Positions 39,601 through 50,499 of a stretch of 64,000 nt of DNA are shown piece after piece. The notes under the pieces were generated by a model, which made no database searches, had not been told where the DNA came from, and was given only the letters and a program-made list of their open reading frames with translations. The stretch spans positions 1,550,001-1,614,000 of the forward strand of contig NC_089184.1 in NCBI RefSeq assembly GCF_947507565.1, given 5' to 3'. Made by a program: the position numbers and the translations under genes. Every line of letters starts with the position of its first letter. The first letter of the stretch is position 1. The stretch is from Oscarella lobularis. Taxonomy: Eukaryota; Porifera; Homoscleromorpha; Homosclerophorida; Oscarellidae.

Positions 39601-42600
39601 AGCCTAAAAAATAAATGACCAATTTAGAGTGCGTCCAAAGACGTGAACTGCTTGCTTGCTTGCCTTGCAAAAAGAATTCGCCGAGGCCCAATCCACTGCT
39701 CCTTTGACGTACAAGTAGCAATAAAAGTCCCAATAGTCCTCTAAAGTCCACCCATACTGACACCCTAGTCAAATAAAATCTTAGGGAAGAAGACTCGTTC
39801 TCTATAGCGTACCTCCGTTATCGGTCCAAGGCGATTCCTTCACAACCGGTGCAATGTCCGCCGCTGCCAAGCTCGAAAAGTCGTCCTTATCTCTCACGCG
39901 CTTCTCGGCTTCACTCAAATGCCGACTTCCCCACCAATTGTCGACAGCATTATGATGCCCTTGATTTAAATCAGATCCCGCAGCAAACTCGTATCGATTC
40001 GCCGGATTCGTGAAGACGTTTCCAGTGTACGACGGCCCTACGCCAACAGCATACACTGTCCATCGCTGGTTCGGCGTTTGCCCAATATTGAGATACAACG
40101 TGTTGTTAGCAAATTGTTGCCCAGAAATCGACGATCTTTGGCCGGTCTCCCAATAGACAGCGTGCCGTCCAGTATCGTTATGAAAAGTGTTGTCAATGAC
40201 GCTAGCAGCGATTCTGTTGATTGACAAAGTGTCGTGAAGAATTCCAGCAGAATTGTGGTTAATCTTGTTGCTGCGAATGCTCGCTCGAAGCCCTGTTGAA
40301 CTGGAAGAGCCAGAAATGCTAATAGTACCGCCTTCCCTGTTTCTGACGATGCGATTGTCAAATACGTCAATTGATGTTGATTCACTTCGACTCGTATCAA
40401 GATTTAGGCTCACAGCTCCGCCGCTGTTGTCCGTCAGTCCGTTATTCTGAATGACGATATTTGCATGGTCTGCTGAGACGGCAATTCCGGCGGCACGGCC
40501 TTTGTATGACGCTGTCGTAAAACGACCGTTGTTTGATATGGTGCTTCTCCTGATTTTGATGTCGCGAATGACTGAACCGTAGGCCGAATCTCCACCGTTT
40601 GTGACATTGCCATCGATTCCATTCCAGCTGTTGTTTGAAATCACGGAACCCTCGATCGATACGCTTGAACGATCGTATGTACTCTGACTCGAATTGAAAG
40701 CAATGCCAGACAGAGAATTCGAAGCAAAGTGTCCACCGGACACAGTATGCAACCATTGAGAAGGAGAGGCTGTGAAAAAAATATAACTGCGTTATAATAA
40801 TCAATGCAAATAACTACCCTTACCGATAGAATGTTGTTGAACGTATATCAGAACAAAGTCCTTCCGCGGATCGAAACTGGAGTAATACTGTCGCGAATAA
40901 ATAGACACATACGACGAGCTTCCCTTTGTTACGTAATGAAGAGAATCGCCCTGGAACCGAATTCTTCTCGAGCTGAAAATTGTTCTGCTGTCAATAACAG
41001 TATTGCTCGATGAATCTTGAAATTGAATTGCCAAGATATCAAACGACAAAACGTGGTTCGGGTCAGCTTGAATGTCGACCCTACAGTTCTGATAAGTATA
41101 ACCACTCCGTTGCATTAATTTCGGTACGTATCTCAGATAGAAAGGAGTCGACGCCGACAATTTCCCAGATTGAGAGCAAATGTCCACAGGTGATAAGACG
41201 GGGTAATTCCAAGAACTCTGCAAAAAGCCGCCGCTTGTCAACGCCAGCCCGTGACCGCGATTTTCAATGGCTGTTACTCCTTCCAATGTACTTGAAAGGG
41301 TATTTGATAATCTTAGTCCTGTGCCTTCATTTAATGACAAGTCAAGTCTGGTAATATTTGGAGTTGGCGAGTTAAGAAATTCTACGCCTGTCCAAGCGTT
41401 TTTGGTCACACTTACATCCGAAAGAACAAGTCTGTGTCCCACTACTTGAATAGCTGCAATTTTTTCCGCGTTTGCGTATCCTGCACTAGACAGGAAAACG
41501 TGACTCATCACTGAAGGCTGCTGCAAAGATTGAGAAAATCGAACGCCGGACCAATGCAGCCACGACTGTCGCTGTTTCAACAGAACTTGATTGTTATTAT
41601 TGCCCGTCCAACAGCTAACATGCAACGCTCCGAGATGACATTTTGACCTTCGGAACACGTAGTTGACGCATTGCGCTAGCACTGATTCAGAGCTACGGCA
41701 AATCAAATGCTCAAGCCATGCGTCTCGTGAGTATGAAGAATTCACATAGCGTGAAGGTGGCCACAGCCAATTGGCATGGCTGTAGCCGAGTTCTCGGCAT
41801 ACAACGTCTGACAAGTAGTAATTGTGACTGGTGCGATAGAATCTATCTTCGTCATCCTGCAGAGCGCAAAGGGTCCCCCATGTCCCATTGTAGTATACTT
41901 CAGCAACTCCTTCGTGTGCTACGGCTCCAACGAGACGTATGTTTCCTAAACTGCTTTCCACGAACGACGAAGAACGTATAACTAAGCTGTTGTCAACAAA
42001 GTTTATTGGCAGATTCTGCGTTCCTTGAGCAAGAAGACGACCTTCGACCATTATTCCTGTGTTGGCAGTGAATCGAAGCTCGACGCCAGCTTCTACTGTC
42101 AGAGTTTGTCCAGGAAGAACAGTGATATCGCCCACAACTGTATACGGACTACCAGACATGGGAATAGTCGTGCTTGTAGTAACCCGTCCTCGAAGGATCG
42201 AATTCGGTCTCAGTATGGAAGTATCTCTGGATGCGGAGAGTGACACGGCCGGGCCCGATGGAGAAGTAAGATACGGAAAAAATTCCACATTGGCAAGTCG
42301 AGAGCAGTATCCAAAGTCCACGATGCGGTCACGAATCGAAGCTTCATCCGCCGTTCCCCAATAGTTGCTGGTCACGTTTAGCGATAACTCTGACGAACTT
42401 TGAGCTGGAAGTTGAATACCAAGTTCAAACTGCGATTCTGGATTGCTAAACTCATTGTTCTTCATGGTAATCCGAGACGACATAGATACAACAGCTACAG
42501 CAGGATAGCCGTAATCCACAGCGTATAATTCAGTGGAATTGACAGTGTTGTTGAGAAGACGATTGTTTTGGAACAAAAATGGTGCCGTCGTAAAAGCGTA

Positions 42601-45600
42601 AGGAGATAGTTTGACGACGTACTTTCCACTATTGCTGTGAAAAACATTTCGTGTCACGCTGAGACTTTGAGCAGTTCCCTGCAAAAGCATTGCTCCACCC
42701 GTACTTCCACGGTGGCCGAAAAATGTGTTTCCGTCAATGCTAGCATGTGCGTTCAACGTGCGGTCAAAAATCAGCCCATATCGTGTCTGGCCTGAAAATA
42801 AATTTTCGGAAATCGTTAGATCAGTCACTCCTAAATTTGAATTGTCCGAATAAACGCTAACGCCGTCTCGGTTAGAATCAAAGACGTTTCTAGTCACGTT
42901 CCACTTCACAAATCGCGATTGTTGATTGTAGTCGTAACTGTACAAATAAAGACCACTGTCGCCACTATTGGACACGCGATTAGAATCGATCACGCGTGTG
43001 CGCTGTCCATAGTTATATCGATCGTAGCCATAAATGTAGATTCCATTTGAACGGCTGTCAGTTATCTCGTTGTTCAAAATTTCGATGTGTCCTCGCAAAG
43101 ACGACATGTACAATCCTCTGCTACGAGAGTGCCGTATAACGCTGTTTCGCAAGGAGTAAAATCCGTAGTGGGAACTACTGTAGATTCCGTAACTGGAAGA
43201 ATTTTCTACTCTTGCGTTACTGATAAAGACGTCGTCATTGGTGCTTGAAAAGTAAATGCCAGTGCCGACTGAGAACAGATTAGCATCATTGACTCGAGTA
43301 GTGGGACGACCCGGTTTGGTTGAAAGAGCAACAGAATACAGAGCAAATCCAGGAGCACTACTTTTGCTTCCTGTAGTGATCTCAACAAAGACGGAATTGC
43401 CAGATGACAAAAGGCTGTCGTCAATCGAATTCGTATTTTGACCACTGTACGTTCTGATTGTTGGTGAAGAGCTTGATGGTCCATTTCTGAACACAAGCCT
43501 ATCGTCATTATAGAGCTGAACGGAAACGAGCGTCAGAGACAAGACGGTATTAGGAGGACCTCGAAGCTCGACAGAGCAGTAAATTCCAGCCAAATGATCG
43601 TCCTGATGTAAACCGAAGTACGTTCCGTTCTCCATGCCCACGTTCAAAACAGCTGGCACAGAACAAATCGACTGATAGTTTGTCAATCCCCGCAGTGAGC
43701 TAGAGCTACGATACATGCGAATTCCTGTGCCCGTTACATTTCTGACTGTAGTTCCGTGAAATGTCAAATTTCGTGTCCTCGGACCATAAAATGATATTCC
43801 ATCACCCCGCCCTCCATCAATGACTAATCCAGTAATATTTACTTCTTCGTGAAGGTACTCGAAAGACAAAGCGGTTGACGCAGAATCTTTTATAGTCACG
43901 TTAAGAAATGTGGGCGACTTCAATATGGCTCGAACGGAAGGTACAGTTCTTGTTCTCCATCTTCCAGCCCCTTGAATCAATGTATGCTGCAACACCGACG
44001 AAGGCAATGCATGACTGCTTCCTGAAGCGGGAACGGTTGACGTTGGAGAAAATCGAATTCCTGCCCATCCTCCAAATTGTCTGCCATTACCAGATTCTAC
44101 TGAATCATAGCAATAGACATAAAAAGTTGAGAGGCAACGGCTTGATGCTGAATATTTCCCTAAGCTAAAGGTGCAGTGATTAACATCAGTGGCATTTCCC
44201 GGACAGCTAAATTCTGTAACAACAGGAGTTTTCAAAGACGGAAACCAATTTCGATAAGAGTAAGAGCCTCGGCTGTAGGCAAGCTTCTTACACGCTAAAT
44301 CAGCAAGCTTGGTTATAGACGTGTAGTCTCGGCTGACATTAGATGGTAGACAAATTGACCGCCACACTTGATCGAAATTAACCTGAAGTGTTCCATATTC
44401 TCTTTCTCCGGAATAATAGCCGTCAGTAATACGAAATGTGCTGCCATTGCGTTGTTGTGAAGCTAGAAACTCTCCACGAAATGTAACAGGGCTGACTGAA
44501 CTTCCTAGGGACATCATGCTGCCTTCAACCAAAATGCCTGTATTCGCCTTGACTTCAATGACGACTCCAGCTTCAATAGAAAGTGAGCCTGTCGGAAGAA
44601 TCGTGACGTCTCTCGTGATCAGGTACGGAGAACCAGCCGCTGTCAACGTCACAGAGTCGTTCAGCTGACCTCCTACCTCTCCAGATGGAGTAACGAAGAG
44701 TGGGTAGTTTCTAGGATGACTTGATCCTGCCACGTCAGATGGGTCGGCAGAGAGCAGAAAGGGAAAGTAGTCGATTGTAGCCAAGAAGCTCGAATCGTCG
44801 AAATCAAAAATTCTGTTCTGAATAATCAGTTCGTTATCTGTACCCCAATAGTTAAGTGTGGCATTGATTCTGTCCAAGGAGGACGTTACTTCAACTCCAT
44901 TGCCAACATCATATGAAGAACCTGGATTGTCAAATACGTTGTGATAGACTTCTACGTTGACACTTCTCGTCACTTCAAGAACGCAGTTGGGCAACGTTTT
45001 ATAGGCAATTGTTCCATTGTAAACAACGTTATTTTTCAACGTATTATTTCTGAAGAAGGCGACGTTCTGAACTTGCACTCCGCTATTGAAGTTTGTGCTA
45101 GGAGACAACAAAACGATTGACTTCCCCTTGTTACGAACAAACGTGTTTCCTTCTATAATTACGCGACCCTTGTCATTCGCACTTGAGTAGGTACTCAGCT
45201 CAACAACATTTGAGTCGGATCCAACGTCCATATCTTCGAACCTGTTCCCAGAAAAAATTGCACTTTGGTCCGTTTGGTAAAAATTTTGATAATAATAGAA
45301 ACGGCCTCCGTTTTGACGAAACACGTTGTTTCTCACGCTAACCGAGCCCACCAATCCATATCGGTAATACACGTAGAACTGCATTGCATAGGAGCTTTGC
45401 TGAGAGGTTCCCACGCGAGTAACAACATTTCCCTCGAACGAAATCGCCCTATCCTTAGTCAATCTCCAGTTGTACGTGTACGGTTCATAATGTTGTAGGT
45501 AGATACCTCTGTAGATGTACCTCATTCCAGAATCAGTGCGTGATCCATTGAGGATGTTATTCAACATAGTCATATTACCAGCTCCGTTGCTATACCAGTA

Positions 45601-47376
45601 GATGCCATAGCGATGGTCACTGACATGTGATTTAGAGAGCGTCATCAATGAAAAATAGCCATTCAAGTTAATTCCGTAGTTGTAATTGTAATCCCGTACG
45701 CCATATTGAACTACAGAGGTGTCTATCTGAACGGAATAACCGTTTCCTGAGATCTGCATGCCACCTTGTCCGTTGTCAATTGCTTTATGTCCAGCAACGA
45801 GAAGAGATCCAAGAGGACCTTGAACACGAAGCCCGTAACTTGAAACAGAGCGAATTGTTGAGCAATCCAGAAGGTTCACTTGTCTTGAGTCCAATCGATA
45901 ACGAGAAACGTACGCTTTGATGTCGCCAGTCAAGCCAGAAGAATATGGATCAAAGTACATCACCAATTGATGATAGTCAGCTGTCACGTTATTTGCGTTT
46001 GACGACGTAGCGCAACGACTTAAATGCCGGTATCCTGTATCTCCATTTATCACTCGTAGACACCCTCGACCGCTGATCAGAAAGCGGTCAAAGGAAACAG
46101 ACAACCCGTAGCCAGGTGAAGTCTCCAAAATGCGGTAATAGTAGTAAGAATATCTTGCTGTTTTAAAGGTAAAGTAGACACCCTTGTCATCAACAAAGTA
46201 TGACTTTTTGTCTCCTCTCGTACTTCCCGAATAACTAAAATCGTGAGAGGGAACGCTAACAGTTGGTCGACCAGTAGGAATAGGAATTCTGGTGAGACTA
46301 ATACCGCCTTGAGTACAGTTCTCAAAGTGACATCGCAAGCACGTCAGACGGCGAGATGACTGTCCCGTCAAGCCCGTGCTACTGCAGTTAAGAACAGTAA
46401 CTGCTTCAAAGTCAATGTCTGCGTGGATATTATTGAGCTGAATTCCTGATAATCGACTGTCCAAAATAGTCACGTTGGTCATTTCGGCCACTGCTGACGT
46501 CGCTCTGACGGCAGCCACGTTTGCATCTGGAGTAGATCTACGAACCGTATCAGGCACAATGCCTGCATTTAAAATCCGAACATTTTGCATCACACTCGAT
46601 GTTGAGTAGTCCATCACTCCATTCGACGACGTTGTCACTTTGGCACCTTCACTTTCAAACGTGATTCCGCCCCAAAATCCCACGCTTCCTTCACCGCAGA
46701 CAACACCAATATCCTCCGTGTGCTTACACTTGTTATTGTTCCACTTCTGAGCGCGGCAATCCAAAAGAGAATTCTCGACGCCATCGCAGTCGACGTTCGA
46801 TAGCCCAATGTCTCCCGTTCCAGCTCCAAATCGCCTCGTGCTATAGTCAGACCCTATTGGATCATTGAATCCAAGATGACGGCAGACGACTTTGGCGTTG
46901 TTTTTGTTCCAAAAATCGTCGCACACCGTTCCCCAATTCTTGCTCGACGCATCGTACACTTCGATTCGGCCTTCGCGAGGAGTTGAGCCGCCGACGAGAC
47001 GCAAAACCGCCGAATTGACTCCCACAGTCGCATTGTGACGCATGATGATCTCTTGGTCACGTGAACCCGCGACGGCTTTGAGGGTTCCATTCACGACGAG
47101 ACGAACTCGAGCTTGAAAATTCAAATCCACACCGGACTCAATGGTGAGCGTTGTTCCGCTCGACACAGTCAGGTCGCTGGTGACTGCGTATGGACTCTTG
47201 GCTAAGGTCAACAGCGCATCTGATGAGTAGACGCCCCCGATTTCCGTTTCAATACTCACTGCGAGAGAAGCTTAAAATAGTCACTGGGGTCAAAAAAGGC
47301 GTGGAAACTTACAGATTTGAGAAGGAAAGAGGGTCGCACAAATGCCTGCCACAACGAGGAGCCATGTCAAAGCCAT
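30382..47376 (-). CDS. bark-like: Giant Bark beetle/Anakonda-like receptor with lectin, VWD, EGF and cadherin domains
   Basis: Signal peptide [17 protein letters not shown] (exon 1, 47313-47376) joins in phase to a 6.4-kb exon (40824-47258), then exons 39813-40769, 39664-39764 and about 20 more; estimated 4,500-4,800 residues. The big exon holds three blocks, each with an edge motif ([18 protein letters not shown] and relatives near 47190, 44600 and 42120), an SRCR domain (about 46700-47000, 44100-44420, 41610-41945), beta-helix repeats and a CUB-like domain. This tripartite order is that of Drosophila Bark/Anakonda, a tricellular-junction protein. A C-type lectin domain (39325-39764), EGF ([12 protein letters not shown]) and PSI-like (CGWC) modules, a Cys-rich region, VWD ([16 protein letters not shown]), ten EGF repeats (33200-34450), about seven cadherin repeats ([18 protein letters not shown]), a membrane helix (30680-30775) and a tail with NPAY, YENI and YTEI follow. 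Phases agreed at every join I checked, but one transcript is unproven. Confidence 0.8.
39325..39764 (-). other. C-type lectin-like domain of the giant receptor
   Basis: Two exons, 39664-39764 and about 39325-39603, are joined by a GC-AG intron (AAG|GCAAGC). Conserved lectin-fold positions are visible: W and C in the first half (WASANSFCK), WVGLQ, WSWSDGS, and the Cys ladder DCLKL, EDC and PFFC. The EPN/QPD and WND calcium/sugar motifs are absent (GWAIEDC stands in place of WND), so canonical sugar binding is unlikely. Confidence 0.8.
40824..47258 (-). other. 6.4-kb exon carrying all three SRCR/CUB/beta-helix blocks
   Basis: A single exon of 6,435 nt with phase-1 boundaries on both sides (T|TG at the start, G|CC at the end). 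SRCR 1 is the best preserved, with [17 protein letters not shown] and the terminal cysteines; SRCR 2 and 3 are more diverged. The fourth beta-helix stretch continues into the next exon. Confidence 0.8.
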
Positions 47377-47879
47377 GGATCCCTGAAGGCAGCTCCTCTG
47401 GAATGAAGCTCTAGAGAAACATTGAGCGTTACGAAAAGCTGCACATGTAGGCGAAAATCTGGGCGTGGCTACAGTGACACCAGGTGACACGTACAGTATC
47501 CTAGCTTGCGATATTTCCCTTCTATCTATGCCCTCTCGGGGCATACACTTACCAAATAGCTTTCAAAGACGACTAGAGATGCACTGGCTTGGCAAAAGAT
47601 GCGAGCAGTGGCGATAAGACGCGAGCATGCGTGCACAACAGTGCGTGGGGTCCTCATGTAAGATGCATCTATGATGCCACCCACCCAGTACGCAAACGGA
47701 ACATCCTCTTGACATTTCCTTGCGCGAGAGTTCGAAAGACATTCGGAAACGTGCGTGTTCGAAGGCGAGTTCACGCCTTTATAAGCGATACGGGCGTTTG
47801 ACCACAGCGCACGCGACTGTTGAGATTTTCTTCGTTCATTTTCGCTATACGACGTCGCTTCTTCAGGTTCTCGCGGCCG

Positions 47880-48715
47880 ATGGACGACTTTTATCAAAAT
47901 TCGATATCGTACCTGGTCGCTGATGGAACTGTAAGGCAGCATCGCGCGAAACGGATGGAAAGAAAGAAGCGACAGCTCGACGAACTTTCTCGAGTGCAGA
48001 AACTCGAACGCATAAGCCTATACCTGCCGTGCCAGGTAAGGGAAAAGCAACGAATCGAAGCCAAAAAAAATCGAAAATAGTTGACGCGACGCGAATAGAT
48101 CGATCAGTGCAAGTGCCGAGGCTGGAAGCAAACGATCGCGACGAAGGAGACGTCCCAATCGCGTTTGCTCGAACCCTGTCACGATTGCCAACATCCGGCC
48201 GACGCCCACGTGGCTCACTTGCACGACCTCTCGACCGAAATCGTCTCGCAGCTCTTCGTCGTCGTTTCGGACGTCGAAACGGTTCTCGGTCTGATTCAGC
48301 GCACCGACGACGTCGACGAGCGACGGATATACGATCGGATCTCTCAGCTGTTTACTCGGACGCTGCTCGAGCTCCAGCTCAAGCCGAATGTCAACGTTCT
48401 CGCCGGAGCTCCGCCGTTTGAAAATCCGTCAGTCACGGCGGTTAGAACGTGTGAATATTTTCTCTTTGAGGGTTTGGTATGGGTGTTTTTTTTCAGGCCG
48501 TTCAGAAATTTGTGTCGCGTCAGTATGATTACCTTGGGCAGCCTCAGTGGCAGATGATGAGTACGCTGGCAAAGCACTTTCTCTACTTTGTCAATCGCTG
48601 GAAGATGGAGAGTCTGTCGAAGTACGGACGACGAGTGGATGGAATTGGAATCAGCGTCACCGAATATGGGGGAATATATGAAAAGTATTGCCAATTTAAA
48701 TTGAAAAACCAATGA
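47880..48715 (+). CDS. KAT2-like (partial): KAT2 (GCN5/PCAF) N-terminal PCAF_N domain only, copy 1
   Basis: Exons 47880-48035, 48099-48440 and 48497-48715 join in phase to 238 residues. The product matches the start of animal GCN5/PCAF: KLERISLYLPCQIDQCKCRGWK, then CHDCQHPADAHVAHL (in human proteins CRSC..ALAAHVSHL), DVETVLGLI, PPFENPSV, QKFVSRQYDYLGQP and KHFLYFVNRWKME. PCAF_N is the region before the acetyltransferase domain; both that domain and the bromodomain are missing. The frame ends shortly after EYGGIYEK, probably by reading into a former intron (GAAAA|GTATTG). It could be a decoy or assembly partner for SAGA/ATAC, or a recent dead copy. It lies head-to-head with the giant receptor gene, about 500 bp between the ATGs. 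Confidence 0.85.
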
Positions 48716-48954
48716 TTAATTTCTACAAGGAGAACGGTTGAAAACATGATTTCAGCCTTTTTCTTACTAATTTCTACAAGGAGGAAATATATTTATATAC
48801 TCGGGGAGCCGTCTTTCGCTCGGAGTATATTAATTTATACTCAGGGAGCGGAAGGTTGAAAACATGATTTCAGCCTTTTCCTTATAACGAAATTTGTCTT
48901 TAGACAAATTTTGACCTATTTTATTTGTCTGTCGTTAGATAATTTGACGAGAGC
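48716..48954. other. AT-rich spacer with repeated 26-bp motif
   Basis: AACATGATTTCAGCCTTTT followed by C/T-CTTA occurs near 48743, at 48861 and again at 50472, just before the 45-bp array. The outer copies thus flank the spacer as direct repeats. The same arrangement is found in unit 2. No gene is seen. Confidence 0.6.
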
Positions 48955-49125
48955 CAGCGCAGCGCGCCACTCAGCGAGTGCCTGCGCGCAGCCCGCAATG
49001 AGTGCCTGCGCGCGGCGCGCCGGTACTCAGCGAGTGCCTGCGCGCAGCGCGCCAGTATTCAGTCAATGACTGCGCGCGGCGCGCCGGTACACTCAGCGAG
49101 TGCCTGCGCGCGGCGCGCCAGTCAT
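48955..49125. repeat. GC-rich 36-bp minisatellite, unit 1
   Basis: Short array of GAGTGCCTGCGCGCGGCGC then GCCGGTACTCAG units. The GGCGCGCC palindrome lies in most units. Unit 2 has an expanded version at 55430-55715. Confidence 0.85.
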
Positions 49126-49137
49126 GTAGCGTCTGAT

Positions 49138-49157
49138 CAGAGATAATATTATCTCTG
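49138..49157. repeat. 20-bp perfect palindrome
   Basis: CAGAGATAATATTATCTCTG reads the same on both strands and is extended imperfectly by GTCTGAT on either side. The same palindrome is at 55727-55746 in unit 2, at the same place relative to the minisatellite. Confidence 0.85.
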
Positions 49158-49700
49158 GTCTGATCCGCGTAGCGCGCGTTTCGCTATGCCTGTTTATAGA
49201 GGCGGCACATATCACCTAGATTTTGCTGATCAAGCATATCGTCGTAACTTCGCATCCGTTTGCTTTTCGCCTCTAAATGGCGACGGAATGTCTTTAGAAT
49301 AGACCCACAATGCACTTCGCGGCGAATTCTTTGCCTCTACTTGTTCCTATGAAGCATTTTGTTGCATTCAACTGACGTCATATGTAGCGTGACAGGGCGT
49401 GCCTTTCGTTCGTAGCACGCGTTATATTCTCCGTTTTTTCGCGTTTCTAGATTGATTTGCGACAAAATTCGTTTGTGGTTGTTGTCAGAAATGTATTTGC
49501 GGCCGATTGAGAGTGTTTTTGGTTGGTGAATAGCTGCAGTCGAAGTGACCCCGGCAGGGTTGTTATATATATACCCAGCGTTTCCATATACTTATCAGTA
49601 GCAGGAGCAAGAGCTCGTGGCTAGGATAGAAGGGAGTTGGAAACTCTCCCCAAGGGTTTGACCATCACGGCCCGGTGGCCGGTCATTCGCCTCACTTGAC

Positions 49701-50216
49701 TAGGGGTGAACGTTCAATCTCAAGCGGCGAATGTCTCCGGCTTTGCGGCGACCCAAAAAGATCAAAAGAAGGTCGACAAGTACCGGGCAGTGGCTGGTTC
49801 CCTCGGCTACCTCTTTGACCCTCTCGTCATGGAGGTGTACGGCCGTTGGAGCCCCATTGCTCGGGACTTCTTCCGCAAGGCCGCCGTTCGTCCTTCCATC
49901 GACTTTGTCAACGATCGCGCCGCATTCGTCAATTACTGGCGCAAACGTCTATCGGTGGGTCTCCAGCGTGGCAATGCTACCATCATTCTCAACAAAATCA
50001 AGGCCATCTTTCCATGCTCGGCGACCCGCGCCTCGTCACTTCCCGCCAACACCGATATTCGGTGCTTTGGCAGTGACCTTCACTAACTGCATCTAACTTC
50101 GTCTCACACATACCCCTTCCCTCTTTTACATTTTCGTTGGTCGTAATAGTCTGCCCTTACCCGTTCTGTCTAACCCACCCCTTCATTTATGTTTACCGAT
50201 AATATACTAACTTGAC
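49701..50216 (+). mobile_element. Non-LTR retrotransposon fragment (end of reverse-transcriptase ORF)
   Basis: An open frame at 49706-50086 (127 codons with stop) resembles the extreme C-terminus of LINE ORF2 proteins: KVDKYRAVAGSLGYLFDPLV, then RWSPIARDFFRKA and FVNYWRKRLSVGL. The catalytic reverse-transcriptase core is absent, as expected of a 5'-truncated insertion. The fragment is flanked by the 7-bp direct repeat ACTTGAC (49694-49700 and 50210-50216). Unit 2 has a single ACTTGAC and no insert. No poly-A tail is seen, so the mechanism is uncertain. Confidence 0.7.
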
Positions 50217-50499
50217 AAGGGCTCCGGCCTTCCTAGTCATTAGCTCCGCTGCGCCTGTGAGATACCTCTGGTACCGGATAAACCTCCATAGCACCGTCTT
50301 CCGTGTGGTTTGTATCAAGTGTCGTAACTTTTTTTAAATTTTTTTTAAATTTTCTACGTGAAAGAGGCGCGTTTTTTCATCTTTTAGCGGTGAAACGACG
50401 CGACGGGGAGAGGCTATTAAATAAAATTGCGATTTTAGTAGTCTCATATGATATATGAAATCATATAACGAAACATGATTTCAGCCTTTTCCTTATATA

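Larger units (their letters stand above)
49126..50471 (+). other. Retroelement-like spacer, unit 1
   Basis: Conserved with unit 2 (55716-56543) apart from the RT fragment. It opens with the 20-bp perfect palindrome at 49138-49157. A TATATATATA box at 49564 is followed by a GC-rich leader (GGCCCGGTGGCCGG). After the insert comes a 3' part with an A/T run (TTTTTTTAAATTTTTT). This could be the ends of a decayed retroelement; no intact gene is present. Confidence 0.5.

Noticed and set aside
49126-50471. Solo LTR of a retrovirus-like element
   Set aside because: A TATA box and A/T-rich tail are present, but I could not find TG...CA ends with a target duplication enclosing the spacer.
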